DNA of 64,000 nucleotides from NCBI GenBank assembly GCA_015345905.1, contig JADDTR010000017.1, positions 186,001-250,000 of the forward strand, in the 5' to 3' direction. Each line of letters opens with the position of its first letter. Within the stretch, counting starts at the first letter, position 1. Made by a program: the position numbers and the translations under genes. Under the pieces are notes generated by a model. That model did not search any database. It saw only the letters and a program-made list of their open reading frames with translations, and was not told where the DNA came from. The stretch comes from Aotearoamyces nothofagi (taxonomy: Eukaryota > Ascomycota > Leotiomycetes > Leotiales > Tympanidaceae). Shown in pieces: positions 45,843-59,179 of this stretch.

Positions 45843-46153
45843 GGCTGTGATAGAACGTATGAGTTGCTGTATGCAGAGCTTAAATGGGGAGTAAAAGTCA
45901 ACTGAGAGTTGTATGTATACTGTTCGATGTTGGATATTATGTCGAGTTGCGAGGCGAGGCTCTGGGACCGTGCACGAGGCTGAAGATCTGGGGACGAGGC
46001 GCTAAATGAACTTCGTCGAGAATCCGATTTAATCTCCAACAATTCGAGCCGGTTATTGCAAGATCAATATGACGATTCGCAAGATCACTGACTTACGGCC
46101 AAGGTAGACTGTTGGTTAAGTATCAATGTCCTCTCATTATCTATAGCTACGTT
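45843..46153. promoter_or_regulatory. Divergent promoter region of VPS51 and RMI1
   Basis: 311 bp separate the two start codons. No individual binding site claimed. Confidence 0.5.
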
Positions 46154-46837
46154 ATGGCTACGGCAGCCCAGATCGCAAACGCACTCTCCTCCCAGGGCCT
46201 CCCGAAACCATCTACACCATGGCTCACCAGCCTAATTTCGAATCAACGTGCTGGGGCTCCTATGCAGGCAACAATCGCAACAGCTAAGCACAGAATCCTT
46301 CATTCCGATATCACCACCGTAAACCTCCTCTCCCCAGAAACATCTTGCTTCCCACCAAACCTCTCCGACCCCACGGTCAAAGAGCTCAAACTTGCCCATC
46401 CAATCCCGGTACAGGTTCTTGGCGTTGAAGATATGAGTAAATCCCGCTGGGAGCAAATAGAAGCGATTGAAGCACACGAGCGTGGGGAGACTACAAAGGG
46501 GCGGGAGGTCATTAGAGTTGTAGCTGTCGAGGAAGGGGAGAATGGAATGCCTGCGAATCTACCACCCATGACAGGTGGTGGACCGCATAAGCTTGTATTG
46601 CAAGATATGAAGGGTCAGCAGGTTTATGGAATGGAGCTGAGGTCAGTGCAGAAGGTGGGACTTGGAATGGATATTGGGACGAAGTTAGTGTTACGGGGAG
46701 CAGTAGTGGCGAGGGGAATGATATTGCTAGAGCCAAAGAATACAGTGGTATTAGGCGGAAAGGTCGATGTATTACATAAGGCCTGGACTGGAAATAGGAA
46801 AAAGGAGTTGATGGAGGCCATTGGGGAGCAGCCATAA
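46154..46837 (+). CDS. RMI1: RecQ-mediated genome instability protein 1 (Rmi1)
   Basis: Partner of Top3 and the RecQ helicase in double Holliday junction dissolution. Single exon; start at 46154 (MATAAQIANALSSQGLPKP), as the frame before it is unlike the family; 227 residues. Residues 1-60 form the helical N-terminal domain (TPWLTSLISNQRAGAPMQATIATAKHRILHSDIT). The OB fold follows, starting HPIPVQVLGVEDMSKSRWEQIEAIE, then HKLVLQDMKGQQVYGMELRSVQKVGLGMDIGTKLVLRGAVVARGMILLEPKNTVVLGGKVD. Lacks any C-terminal second OB fold, as in yeast. Confidence 0.92.
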   Translation: MATAAQIANALSSQGLPKPSTPWLTSLISNQRAGAPMQATIATAKHRILHSDITTVNLLSPETSCFPPNLSDPTVKELKLAHPIPVQVLGVEDMSKSRWEQIEAIEAHERGETTKGREVIRVVAVEEGENGMPANLPPMTGGGPHKLVLQDMKGQQVYGMELRSVQKVGLGMDIGTKLVLRGAVVARGMILLEPKNTVVLGGKVDVLHKAWTGNRKKELMEAIGEQP

Positions 46838-46984
46838 GACAGTTTTGGTTTGGGGGTTTGACCTGGGTGTATACTATACTTATTATAGAACTATGCTACA
46901 ACGTCAAGGCCAAAGCATCCTCGTGAAATTTAATTTTTATACGTTTATCATGTGCTACATGAACGTCTATTTTATACAAATATA

Positions 46985-49900
46985 TCATACTTGGTCCAAG
47001 CTAGAAATGCTGCCACCTAATACATGCCAGCCTTTTTCACTCCACGGAGCAATCATAACGGACCTTTGTGCATCACCTAACTTTCCAGTTCCAGAAATTG
47101 CCTGCGCCAAATCCAATGCTTCCAGGCTACCGCGCGGAGGCGCCGCTTTTAATGCGGTTTTCAAAGTCATATCCGCAGAATTCTCATTTCCACCTAAATC
47201 GGCCAGACGACTCCATCCGTGCGGCTGGTTGGGAAATAAGAAAACCTCTCTTTGAACTTCTAGCAAGGCTGCTTGCTCGGCGTCTCCCTCAGATAGTGCG
47301 GCTATTGCACGCAGAATCTCGCCCACCATAGCCTGCTCCTCGTCACTAGTGGTTTTGCTTGTTCGTAAGGCTTGTAGGTCTGATTTTACAGCTTCAAGGC
47401 TCTCCATATCTCCGTCAAGGAGTGCGATTGTACCAAGAAGTAGCACAGACTGGAAATGCCCAGGATGGTTCTCTATACAGTCAAATAAGTGGACTCTAGC
47501 CTGGTTCCGGGACGTTTCGTCTCCAATAGCCCAGAGAGTCTGTGCTAGGAGACATGTAGTGTCTGGATTTTGTTCTGACTCTCTCAGGGCAGCTGTGAGA
47601 TACTCGACTGCTTGTACTGTGTTGTGGCTATGATGCTGCGCGAGGCCGATCGTTAGGTGTGCCGATAGTCTGCACTTCTGCCGTGATTCCACCGTAAGCT
47701 CGTTAGCAGCATCTTCGGCACTGAGTTGTAGTGCGGTCTCCCCACTCTCGACTGCTTCATTATAGGAGCCAGATGCAAGTTGAGATCGTGCCAAATCAGC
47801 CATGGCTAATGCAAAGCGTGAAAGCGATGCAGGCGATTCTGTGATTTCGTACTCGGCTTCTATTTTACCACAGATTGTTGAAAGCAACGATAGTGAAGTG
47901 GATATATCGCCGATACGTTCAAGAAACAGGGCTGTAAGGTGCTGATATGGTACATCGCCCGGTGCTAGTGAACGCAACTGATTCAAGGCAAAGATAGGTT
48001 GAATGAGATCAGATATATTAGTTTTAGCAGTGGAGACTAGAAGATTGTCAAATGTTGAGATAACATATTGGCGTTTAGTGAGCAGCGAGGACGATTCCGA
48101 TATCTCAATGGCATGCGTGAATAACAGCCTGGCCTCTTTGGGTTCACCAAATAGGAGGGCAGTGAGGCCCTGACCAAGCCACGCATGAGCAAATTCTGGA
48201 TCCGTCGACTGTGCTCTGGTGAAGCACTCATTCGCAAGTTGATTATCGTTCTGTACCAAATAAAGCGTCCCTAGATTGGTCCAGGTCTGAGCACTCCGCT
48301 CATTCAGGTACAGGCTTCGGACGAATGAATGCTGTGCAACCTTAGGGGTCGTTTCGCTGGTGACAACCCCAAGAGCATTCCAAAACTCTGCGTTTCTAGC
48401 CTCAAGCTCGATAGCCCGCTTGAAGCAGCGCACGGAAGCTTTAAGGTATGCTGTAGATCTCTTCTTCGTCCCAGGACCGAGACAAGAATGCGCTCGATAT
48501 TCCGCCCACCCGAGATTATAATACGCGACAGCCTGCGCATGCACATCATGAGTAGCAGCGTGAATAGCACGTTTGTGGCATAACACAGCTGCATGCAAGC
48601 ATCGGGTGAGATCTAAGCCTTCTTGCTCATCCTCTAGAGATAAGTCCTTTGCAAATACAATGCAAGTCGAGATTGCATCTATTTCTGCAAATAGGTCAAA
48701 CCCTTGGTCTTCATTCACTTGAAGCACACGCTTAATGCATTCGTGTGGGAACTCCCTAATATGTCCCTGGACCCATGAAAATACGGCACACGCATCTCCA
48801 ATCGTTTTCCACAGATTAAATGCATCAGGACGACTATTCACAAGGTGCTCGGCAGACCCTATGGCTTCTCCTGCAAGCTTGGAAGCTCGTCCAAAAAGGC
48901 CTTTGTCGACACTATCCCATGCCCAATCCACAAGTGTCTGGACCAACGCCATGGACACACCGAATTCTTCTGGCCGGTGCTCTAGCACTGCTCTATAGCC
49001 AAATACTGATTCATCGTATTCCCCTAGTTCATGTTTGACATTTGCAAGCATGTATTTAGCAAACCAAGTATCTCCGCTTTTCTGTTGTTCAACTTGCTGC
49101 TCAAACTTTTCAGCGTGACTGAACGCCTTTGTTGCTGCAATATATCGACCAGAGTTGTGGTAGCTTTCTCCAAGTCCAACCCATGAGTGATAGTCGTTTG
49201 GTGATATTCGTAGGGCACCTTGGAATGAGATGATGCTCCTCGCATAGTCTTGCTTATTTAATTCTGCAACTCCCAGAGCCGCAAATGGCCAGCTTATGCC
49301 CTTCTTTTTTGAACCGGGAGCAGGCCTAACCTTCCCAGAGTCCACAACACGTTGTGCGACAACTTCCACAAGTTCCCATTCTCCTTGGTCCGCGAAAGCC
49401 CGTGCAAGACGTTCTGCGGCATCTACCTCCGATGCCGAAAGTTCAAATGCCTTCTGAAAGCATTTACGTGATCTCTTTTTGTCTTTGGAATAGTCGCTAT
49501 AGAATATTCCAAGGCTTGTATACGCAGGTGCATAATTCAAATTCGATTTGAGTGCAGCCAGAAAATAAGTATAAGCACCATTCCGGTCTTTTCGGGCGGA
49601 ATATGTTGTGTCGATATTCCAAATGCACATCCCAACGCGATATTGTGTCTGTGCTCGTAGATCACGAGATCGAAGATCTACTCCATCCATGGCTTGGAGA
49701 CATGCTTCTAGTTCATCTCGACCTCCTTCATAATCTCCATTCAGTGCTTTGACCCATGCTGCTTCTGCTCTGACACGGATATTCTTAGGATCTCTTTGTC
49801 GTGCACGCTCCAAGAAATCAATAGCAGCTGGGAAGTCATCTTCATCTTCATATATTAGACCGACACCAATTAGCGCTGACGTTGACATAGGGTTTTCTGC

Positions 49901-51353
49901 AAGAATCCGTTCAAAGAGCATTTTAGCCTCGGGATGATTCCTTGGGGATTGATAGAAGACGAGAGCAGTTCCCAACAGTGCCGTCAGTGATTGGGAGGCG
50001 CTTTGAAACTGCAAACCGGTCTTGTTAGATTCAACGTTGACGAGTTTTAGACCAGCTCTCGTGAGTTCTACAACACTTTCATGCTCATCCAAGAAAGCGT
50101 AATATTTACCCATTATTCTATGAGCGAGAATGGATTGTGATGCCTCAGACATGCCCTCAATCATCAATAATAGTCGATCTTCGGCGGATAGTAAAGATTT
50201 TCCTAGCTCGACACCACCTTCCTCATCATCCTCGCTCTCGTCTGGATGAGCACAGAATGGTGATACTTCACTGGCCATGTATCCTTCCAAAACCTTCGCT
50301 AAGCCACAGTCAGGAAAGAAAAAGCAGTACTCTTTTAACACCAAAGCGTCCCATTCTTCGATTACGATATTGTCTCTCCACTCAACAGCTATATCCCATG
50401 CCAGTTTGAAAGGGTGTTTGATTATCACCATATCTGTAGCCAGCTTGTCCACTTTAGAGCGCTTCTGAGCCTTTTGATCCGAAGGCAGGACAATAAGTTC
50501 ATCATAGCAACGTTGAAGAAGTTTCTCCTCATAAGTTCGTCGAACATCGTCGTCAGCGCACCAATCAATGATCTTGATATATAGGTCTTCTAAAGGACTA
50601 TTTCGGAAAATCTCTCGACGAACTTCGAGGGTAACTTGATTAATTTTGGCGCCCAATCGTGTTCGTCGCTCCCCGATCTCCTTGTTTGTGCGTTCCTTCT
50701 CATCTGTCTCTATAAGTTGGACAATAGTCTGATATGTATGTGATGGGTGAGGAATTCGGCCCTCAAGATAGTCGTAAATAGAACTTGTGGGGAGGAGGAT
50801 CTCTAGGGATTCTTGGTATTGTTGACGTGTTCCTTGATTCTTTGCGAAAGTAGTGAACCTGTCCACGACTTCCTGGCACCTATACTTATCGTCTGCATCT
50901 CTATAGATCTCAGCAAGCTTTAATGCTGCTCTCTGGTAGGCGCCCAGCCTGTTGTTGCCCTGCTTCTCAAATACCTTTATCAGGCCCTGCCATGCTTGTG
51001 GATCACTAGGTTTCACGGTAGTTGCGCAATCGTAAGCTTTCTCCGCTTCTGCCAGCTTAGTTTGCTTGTCGAGTGCGAATCCTAGGAAGAGGTTCCTGTT
51101 GTTATGTTAGCAAATCATCTCCAGTGACTGGCATATTCGATAAGAGGAGCATAAAAGGCACATAAGTGGCCACTAAGGCTGCATCTGGGGCTTCTTCGTG
51201 ATATCAAAACTCATCAGAGAGAGGAATTACATACACTTGATAGTTCTGGGGGTCGTTGACAAGCAGCTTCTGTGATTGTTGTATAGCATCGTCGTACTTT
51301 GATGTCTGAATCGCAGTCGCAATCGATTTCAATGCGGCTTTGGTAGTTGACAT
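46985..51353 (-). CDS. SKI3: Ski3, TPR scaffold of the Ski complex
   Basis: Scaffold that holds Ski2 helicase and Ski8 and feeds mRNA to the cytoplasmic exosome (TTC37 family). Exons 51353-51235 and 51095-46985; 1409 residues, the family's usual size. Splicing gives TSKYDDAIQQSQKLLVNDPQNYQVNLFLGFALDKQTKLAEAEKAYDCA, the first TPRs. Many TPR motifs follow, for example AYTSLGIFYSDYSKDKKRSRKCFQKAFELS, HSWVGLGESYHNSGRYIAATKAFSHAEKF and TWTNLGTLYLVQNDNQLANECFTRA. The C-terminal domain ends WSEKGWHVLGGSISSLDQV. The end is only 147 bp from the RMI1 stop, tail-to-tail. Confidence 0.95.
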
Positions 51354-51954
51354 TGTGGCTCAGGAATCGCTTTGCGCATGATTATTGCTCATCATTGAGA
51401 AGTAATCGGCCTCTGCTTACACAACGTATGCCATCCATATATATTGTTCCAATTATGTATGTAGCGGCAATATTTTAGTGACAGCCTCGCGGGGCTACGG
51501 ATCTAAGCGATATACAGAGTAGCACCCTGCTGCGGATGCACGTACGTCGAGTGTCTCGTCATCAGGTAACTCATGTTACCAAACGACTTGGACGATTAAG
51601 GTATCGGGAAACGTAACTCGCAACTACCTACGCGCTACGGGACATCATATTGATGATTGCATTCGCCATTAATCATCACACCACGAGTACATCTTCTCCG
51701 TGTGCGCCATATTCCCTACCACATATCCTACTATCCGCCAGAGGCAACAATAACCTATGCCTCTTAATTTCCATTTCGCAGGTGTCACTCAGTACAATAT
51801 AATAAATTAGCGGAACATTCTAGTTCTGACGGTTATACTGTACTTCTGCTGGAGACGCCTTGGAAGCCTCCTATCCTCTATAAAACCATTGTATGCGTAT
51901 GCCCGGCACGTATACCCGAGGTGATCAAATCCCGGAACCCATTGTCCATCTACC
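51354..51954. promoter_or_regulatory. Divergent promoter region of SKI3 and the sterylglucosidase gene
   Basis: 601 bp between start codons; no gene or specific site recognised. Confidence 0.5.
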
Positions 51955-54299
51955 ATGGCCCCTTTACGACTTACAATTGAAAAGGGCGAATTCCGGGACT
52001 CTGACGGTAGACAAGTCACCCTAAGAGGCATCAATGCTGCGGGCGACGCAAAATATCCTAGCAGACCTCATCAACCGTCGCATATTGCCGAGGATTTCTT
52101 CGAAGGAGACTCTGTTAACTTCCACGGCCGTCCTTTCCCTCTCGAAGATGCCCATCTACATTTCTCACGCCTCAAGCGTTGGGGGTACAATACAATCAGA
52201 TATGTCTTTACTTGGGAGGCCGTTGAGCACGCTGGCCCAGGGAAATACGATGAGGAATGGATTCAGCACACAATCTCGGTCCTAAGAACCGCACGAGACT
52301 ACGGGTTCTACATATTTATGGACCCTCATCAAGACGTATGGTCTAGATTCTCTGGGGGTTCTGGTGCACCCATGTGGACACTTTATGCTGCTGGACTTAA
52401 CCCACAATCGTTTGCTGCTACCGAGGCTGCCCTGGTTCACAATACTTATCCTGATCCCGAGAATTTTCCAAAGATGATTTGGTCAACGAATTATACCCGA
52501 TTGGTCTGTCAAGTCATGTTCACATTTTTCTTCGGGGGCAGAGATTTTGCGCCTAAATGTATCATAGATGGGAAGAACATCCAGGATTATCTTCAAGATC
52601 ACTTCATCGACGCTTGTGCACATGTTGCGAGAAGGATACATGAAGCTGGAGATTTAGAAAACGACATTGTGATTGGCTGGGAAAGTATGAATGAGCCGAG
52701 TCGAGGATTAGTGGGTTGGACAGATGTCTCTGTTGTTCCTCCTGAGCAGAAGCTGCAGAAAGGGACATCGCCAACAGCTTGGCAAGCTATATTGACTGGG
52801 TCTGGAAGAGCAGTTGAAATCGATACCTGGGACTTTGGAAACATGGGCCCATATAAATCTGGGCGGGTCCTTGTTGATCCCCAAGGTGAAAGTGCATGGC
52901 TACCAGCAAACTACGACGACTCTAGATACGGATATAAGAGGGATCCTGGCTGGAAACTTGGTGAATGTATCTGGGCTCAGCATGGGGTCTGGGATCCTAA
53001 GACTGATACACTAAGAAAAAAGGATTATTTCAGAAAGAATCCACGAACCGGTGATGTAGTGGACTACGAAGAATTCACCAACTCTTACTTTATGGATTAT
53101 TACAGGAAATATAGAGATGCGATACGAGCTCAACACAAAGATTGTATCCTATTCTGTCAGCCACCCACCTTGGAAATTCCCCCTTCAATCAAGGGCACCG
53201 AGGACGACGATCCAAAAATGGTTTACGCTCCCCATTACTATGACGGCGTTACGTTGATGACGAAGAAATGGAATCGATATTGGAACGTCGATGTATTGGG
53301 CGTATTGCGCGGCCGGTATTATAGCCCTGCATTTGCGGTCAAGGTCGGGGAGGGTGCTATTAGGAATTGCTTCCGAGACCAATTGTCGGCCATAAAAAAA
53401 GAAGGATTAGACTACATGGGTAACCATCCATGTGTTCTCACCGAGTTTGGCATTCCCTACGACATGGATGACAAATATGCGTATAAGACTGGCGATTATT
53501 CAAGCCAGTCTGCCGCACTGGACGCGAACCACTTCGCCGTGGAAGGAAGCTCCATGGCGGGATATACCCTATGGCTTTACATGTGTGAGGTATGTACGAA
53601 AATAGACCCTGGTTTAATGCAGTGCTGATTTTATTTTCGTAGAATAAGCATGATTTAGGAGACCAATGGAATGGCGAAGATTTGTCCATATTCTCGTTAG
53701 ATGATCGACCATTGCCACTATCACCCACCCCATCAAGCCCTACTAATGCTTCCAACACCACGCTCAATCAAATAGGTGAACCCAAGCCGAAGAAAGAATT
53801 TCCAGACGGAGCTTCAGTAACGCCAAGAAATTTGAAAGCCAATCTCAAAACACCTTCAATCTCATCCCAGCGTCCTGGTCTGTCACCAGAGCTCACCAAT
53901 TCTCCAGGTTTCCGGGCAGCAGAAGCTTACGTTCGCCCTTCACCAATCTACACAGCTGGCAAAATTCTATCGTATGGATTTGACCTTCGTAATTGTATTT
54001 TCACGTTCCGATTGAATGCCTCTGCTTCTACTTCACAAGACAAGCCTACAGAGGTATTCTTGCCCGAATTCCATTTCCCCAAGGATCGTTGTGATGTGGA
54101 GGTTTCTGGTGGAAAGTGGAGCATCAGCACTGACGACGAAGATGGTGGCATGATTCAAAAATTGCGATGGTGGCACGCTGAGGGTGAACAGTCCCTCAAA
54201 GTAGCTGGTGTACTAAGACGACCGAACATGTCATTTGGCAGGGAGGAGGAAGAGGGATATTTGGATCAATGCCAACAAACCAGATGCACAATCATGTGA
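51955..54299 (+). CDS. EGH1: Ergosteryl-beta-glucosidase (GH5_12, Egh1/EGCrP2 type)
   Basis: Family GH5 hydrolase that removes glucose from steryl glucosides (and sometimes glucosylceramide). Exons 51955-53589 and 53643-54299, phase 0; 763 residues. The barrel opens with RQVTLRGINAAGDAKYP and holds WGYNTIRYVFTWEAVEHAGPGKYDEEW. The acid/base Glu is in WESMNEPS (Glu247) and the nucleophile in CVLTEFGIP (Glu497). MDPHQDVWSRFSGGSGAPMWT is also typical. A disordered linker at about 560-625 leads to a beta-rich C-terminal domain (SYGFDLRNCIFTFRLNAS, VFLPEFHFP). The last four residues are CTIM, a possible CaaX prenylation box, preceded by QQTR. No signal peptide, so it is probably cytosolic or membrane-tethered by lipid. 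Confidence 0.93.
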
Positions 54300-55268
54300 T
54301 TTTGGCATACATAATAGGATGAAATCATTGCATAGCGTATGGAGGGTTGAATTCGTATTGACTTTGAGGCGTATTGGTACATTGGTATATTCCTCCTGTG
54401 TTGGTTAATTGCCAGAATTCGAAGCTGGTCAGTGCTGACGGTTAAATTGGAGTTACAACCATTATATAAATGCTTTTTCCACCTCGCACTTTAACATCCG
54501 TTGAGATTCATGTATTTACCAGCGGCTATCCCTTTGTACGGAAGTACATATACTCGTGAGTAATATCGTAAATATGCATATACCGTGTACATGTATCTAA
54601 TATTTAATAATAATCGGCACCTCTAAAAAGAAGTCAAGTCGCTACGGAAGTAGGGGATCATATTAAATGGTTGTCAAAGAAATTTATTTTCGTTTCTCTG
54701 GAAGCAGCTGATGTTTAATCGTGCTTATTGAAGTGGCTACAGAAACTGTCAGACTTTCTCATTGACCATAGGATTGAATTGTTGTATGCAATCAACCCTT
54801 GTTGAGTCCTTATATAGTACAATTTAAACACTTGCCTTGTCTTGCCTGCCTAGGTCCCAGAAATGGTGGGTACAAAACAAATCGTGATCTCGCGTTGAGC
54901 GGCTCATTGTTCGCGTTTAAAAGCAATGGATCAATGTTGGCCCGTGCGTTCACTGATTAGAGAGACATATAATATCGATTGGAAACACCCAAATAAATTA
55001 CGTTGTGAATTTAAAGTGCATCACACCTTTCAAAGACTCTCGTTACAAAGCCGAAGTGCAGGCTCGCAACAGGTCTTCCAGCCTTCCGTTTCCAAAGTAG
55101 CAAAAGCTCTTCCCAACAACTCCCTAAGGCTACTTGACGAATTCCAGCCAATGATACAAGTCTCCACTTGCGAAACTGATGAATCTTTGTACAGTCCGAT
55201 TGCAGTTTCGATGCAAAACCCTTCGCAGTTTTCTCGCTGAGTAGCATTGCAGCACATCATAGATAGTC
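54300..55268. other. Intergenic, nothing recognised
   Basis: AT-rich 3' flank of EGH1 and promoter of MSN5. Short frames on both strands; no domain, repeat or RNA gene that I can support. Confidence 0.5.
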
Positions 55269-58200
55269 ATGAGCAGCTCTGCGAATGGTCATTCAGAAAT
55301 AATGTTGAAGAACGGGGCTGTGGAAGTCACAAACGAACCCGAGACCAACCTCCTCTCCCGCATCAAAGGAGCTCTTACTCTTGTTCACAGTCCTTACTCG
55401 TCGAACGAGTCACGAAAACAAGCATCATTATTCCTAGAAGAAATAAAGGCTGAAGAAGAGGCTCCGTATCATGGGTTCACGCTGGCTGTTGATCGAACGC
55501 AGGAGGCTGTTGTCCGCCACTACGCACTTTCCCTCCTCGAATACGCAATAAAGCACCGATGGGCAGAGTATTCGGAAGCTCAAGCTAACGCTCTCCGGGG
55601 ATGGATCCTACAGTTATCCGAGAATATCTCTCAAGACGACCCGCTGTACCTCAGAAACAAGACTGCGCAACTATGGGTCGAGATAGCGAAAAGGAGTTGG
55701 GCAGCTGAATGGACAGACATGGATGAGCTCCTAGTTAAGCTATGGGAAGTTCCCGGGTCGGTTGTACATAAGGAATTTGTTCTCTTTGTACTAGAAACAC
55801 TGTCCGAGGAAGTCTTCAACGGGGAGGATACCATTGCTGCTCTAAGGGAGGGTATTTTGAGCAAGGCCTGCGTGGAGATTTTTACACCTGCAGCAGTTCT
55901 AGCTGAGTCGTTCCCGAATCGTCAGCTAGGAACTGGTGTGCGGTATGGAGATGAAGGATGGCTTATCAGACTCGGAAACCTACTGGACCAATGCCTAGAA
56001 AACGACGTCTACAGTAGTGAGCAATACCGGACCTGTGCGATGAAGACGTTGTCGGTCTTCAAGTCTACTATGCAGTGGTCTATACCGAAAGCTATCGCCA
56101 GTTCATCTTGTGTGAAATATTTGTGCAAGAGTCTTGCCGCGCCTAGTGTGCCTGTTCAAATGGTTGGCTCCGATTCCAAAATGCCGTTCAAGATCGTGCT
56201 AATAATCTTAGGCATCTATTGAGGCCCTTCTTGCATTGTATAGCCGTACTCATTTCACAGATGATGAATTCCTGGCTTTGGTATGCCCAATGTATACAAG
56301 TCAGAATGTTGATCTCCTTAGGAAGCTCTATGAATGGTCTATAGTTGACCCCACTAATATTGATGATGAGAAATATCTTCTGGCAAAGAAATTTTCCGAG
56401 GTGGGCATTCATAAACTAACAATATCTGCTATGACTTGGCTGATCTTCGATAGATGATGTCGAACCTGGGCAACTTCATAGAAGAGAAGATTTCAGCCAT
56501 ACCAGAGGATTGTGATCTTCCAAACCTTCTCAACCTTTTCCTTTCCATTGTCCGAAGTCAGAGCCTTGTCGTTTCGATACCCGTCCTTGTTACTTGGACA
56601 CATTTACTTCGTTCTGAAACCATTATTGGATCTCCAACGATCGTTCATTTGATTGCTCCTCTTCTTGAGATTTGTAGCTCTAGACTTGTCCGATATGAAA
56701 GCTTGTCAGAGGACTCAGAGGACCCTTGTTTAGTACTTCTTTTAGAAGATATTGACACGGTTCCTGAACGACATGCTTTTCTCGGAAATTATCGACGCTA
56801 CAGTGCTCAGGTCATCGAGTTGATCGTGCGTAGGAAGAGATCTGGAGCTATTTATCATGTCTTGTCTCAGGTTGGACAATCAATGGAGCACCTTTATGAT
56901 GGATACCCTCCATTCTCGATTGAGAAATACTCAAAGACTTCAATGCCAATTTTGCAGGTGGATGCTAAATTCACGGTCATCGAAGCAGCATTGAAAGGCT
57001 ACATGAAGTGGCGCTCATCTCACGGAACGAAACCACAAGAAGATGAGCAAGAACGTGTTCGGATGGAAACTGATTTGGAGACATGGTGCGAACAATTGTT
57101 AGACATGAACTTTGAGGACCCCATCATTAGAAAGAGGATTTTACAGCTTGCTGTAGCATTTTCGACCTCTGCTCTTGATAAGAAACCTGGATTTATGCTA
57201 AAAGTACTCGAGCACCTTCTCATGAGCCGAGTGGTAGAGAAACCAGAATACCAGGCTTATTCTGACGCTGTCAAAGAGTTGCATAATGACACTATGCATG
57301 AGCTTACAAGACTGGCGACCAAAATGCCGGATCAACTTCTCGACGTCTTTGAACAATTGGAAGCCAAAGTCAATGAAATCACCTCATTACAGACACTTGA
57401 TCCGAAACAACGAGTTGCTTATCAAACATTTCTCTTCACCATTATACATCGTGCGATAAGAATCGACCCAGAGCTTCAGATGCACCGATTGAAGACTTTT
57501 ATTGCTCCAATAAAGCAGATGTGGCAGAACCCGGAGCTGGATGAGGCAGTATCCTCATTTAACAGCTTCTGCGAACTTTTAGGACTTGGAAAAATTCGAG
57601 AATATCTTATTTCACGGCGCGTGCACGAAGTTTTAGATTGGGGCTCATTTAAGCTCGACGCCGAAGGACAAGCCATCCAGGCCGAGTTGAATGAGCGAGT
57701 GAAGGCTCTACCTCTACGCCCTACCAAATCATTTCTAGGTGCCTCTACTGAAAAGGTCGAGAAAGACTCGGCTGCACACAGAATCGCATGTGGACTATGG
57801 GATGATACGGTGCCCATAATACTCCCGGACCTTCTAAAGTTTTTGAGCCATGCTCATGCTTTTCATAACCCCGCCAACTGGTCAGGACTCCCCACAGAAA
57901 TGCAATCTATCGTTACTCGGATCCTCACAGACCGTTTCTGGCAGGCTGGCATATCTGAGGGAAGCAAAGATGATTTCTATACCCGGGTAACTAGCACTCG
58001 AACGACCATGGAAGGATTTGCATCTTCTATTCGTGGATCAGTCCGCACTGTCAGGGAAGCTTGCTATTCGATCATGTATGGTTTGAGCAGGCTGAACGTC
58101 CACTTCTATGGATTTGAGGAGCTTCCTGGACCCCTGGCTCACGCATTATTTGCCGACGCACACTGCTTATCGTCTCATCAGCTTATCAATTTGCTGACTC

Positions 58201-59179
58201 TAGTGAGATATCTGGTGGACGATTGCCCAGTTGAACTGCGAGATCACTTTGTTCCGCCAATTTTAGCTACATGTTTTACACAGATTGATAGCAAGATTAG
58301 TGCCGAATGGGAGAAACTTGCTCTAAAACAACAATCAACGTCCGATGACGAGGATCTGACGGAAGAGATGAAGGAAGAGAGCATACTACGGCAGTTGACC
58401 CATACTGCAGTCATGCTGGTCGCAACCCTCCTTGACCCGGCCCGACCAAGTAAGTGCTTCACTAGTTCTATGTTATATCCCATTGACATGATCTAGATCC
58501 ACCAGCAGGCGCAAGTACGGGCAAAGGAGCGTCTACGTACAATCCAATCTCTAACAGTACTGCCACGAATTGGCCATCAATGAGGACATTTTGTCTCTCT
58601 TCAACTCAAATCCTCGAATCTCTACTCGTTTTCTCTGCTCATGCCATTCGTATGCGCGATACTCGTTGCTGTGGGGTGGTTCTTCGTGTCTTTCGCTCAA
58701 TTATCCCTGAGTTTGATGGGAAGAATGAGTCATCATCGGAAATCAGAGAGTTCATCAGTACTGATGTTCTGAAAGCCTGTATTACATCCCTACACGAGCC
58801 ATACTTCGTGGATCTACAGAAGGATCTTGCACAACTTATCGCATCAATACTGACTCACTACTGCCCACTTACCCCCACACCCAGACAAATTCTAATGAGT
58901 CTCCCAGGACTCAAAGATGAACCAGTTGATAAGTGCATTAGCTATATAGGTAACATGGGTACTCATCAAAGACAGCAAAGAGCGCTCGTATTGGACCTGT
59001 TAAGGGATCTAAAGGGCATTAGCATCAGTGAACAGGGTCGCATCACAAAGACGGCTAGCGCTGTGAGAAAGGAACGAAGCAAGATGCAACAGGAATTCAT
59101 GAAGGTCGAGAGCGATGAGCCAATTAGACGAGGTGGGACTCCGGATCTCGAGGGTGTGGCAGGCATGTTTGAAACGTAA
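55269..59179 (+). CDS. MSN5: Karyopherin Msn5 / exportin-5
   Basis: HEAT-repeat nuclear transport receptor; exports phosphorylated proteins in yeast and pre-miRNA/tRNA in animals. Exons 55269-56162, 56212-56400, 56454-58449 and 58497-59179; total 1253 residues, family-typical. The N-terminal importin-beta-like part includes SRKQASLFLEEIKAEEEAPYHGFTLAV and EAVVRHYALSLLEYAIKHRWAEYSEAQANALRGW. The exportin-1-like domain follows (LRNKTAQLWVEIAKRSWAAEWTDMDELLVKLW). After intron 2 come MMSNLGNFIEEK and NYRRYSAQVIELIVRRKRSGAIYHVL. The middle and C-terminal HEAT repeats end with an LEGVAGMFET tail. Intron 2 has donor GTGGGC, which is unusual, but the in-frame splice and a clean CTTCGATAG acceptor support it. 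Confidence 0.95.

Noticed and set aside
46112-46153. Fourteen-codon upstream extension of RMI1
   Set aside because: MVKYQCPLIIYSYV does not fit the family; the ATG at 46154 gives the expected N-terminus.
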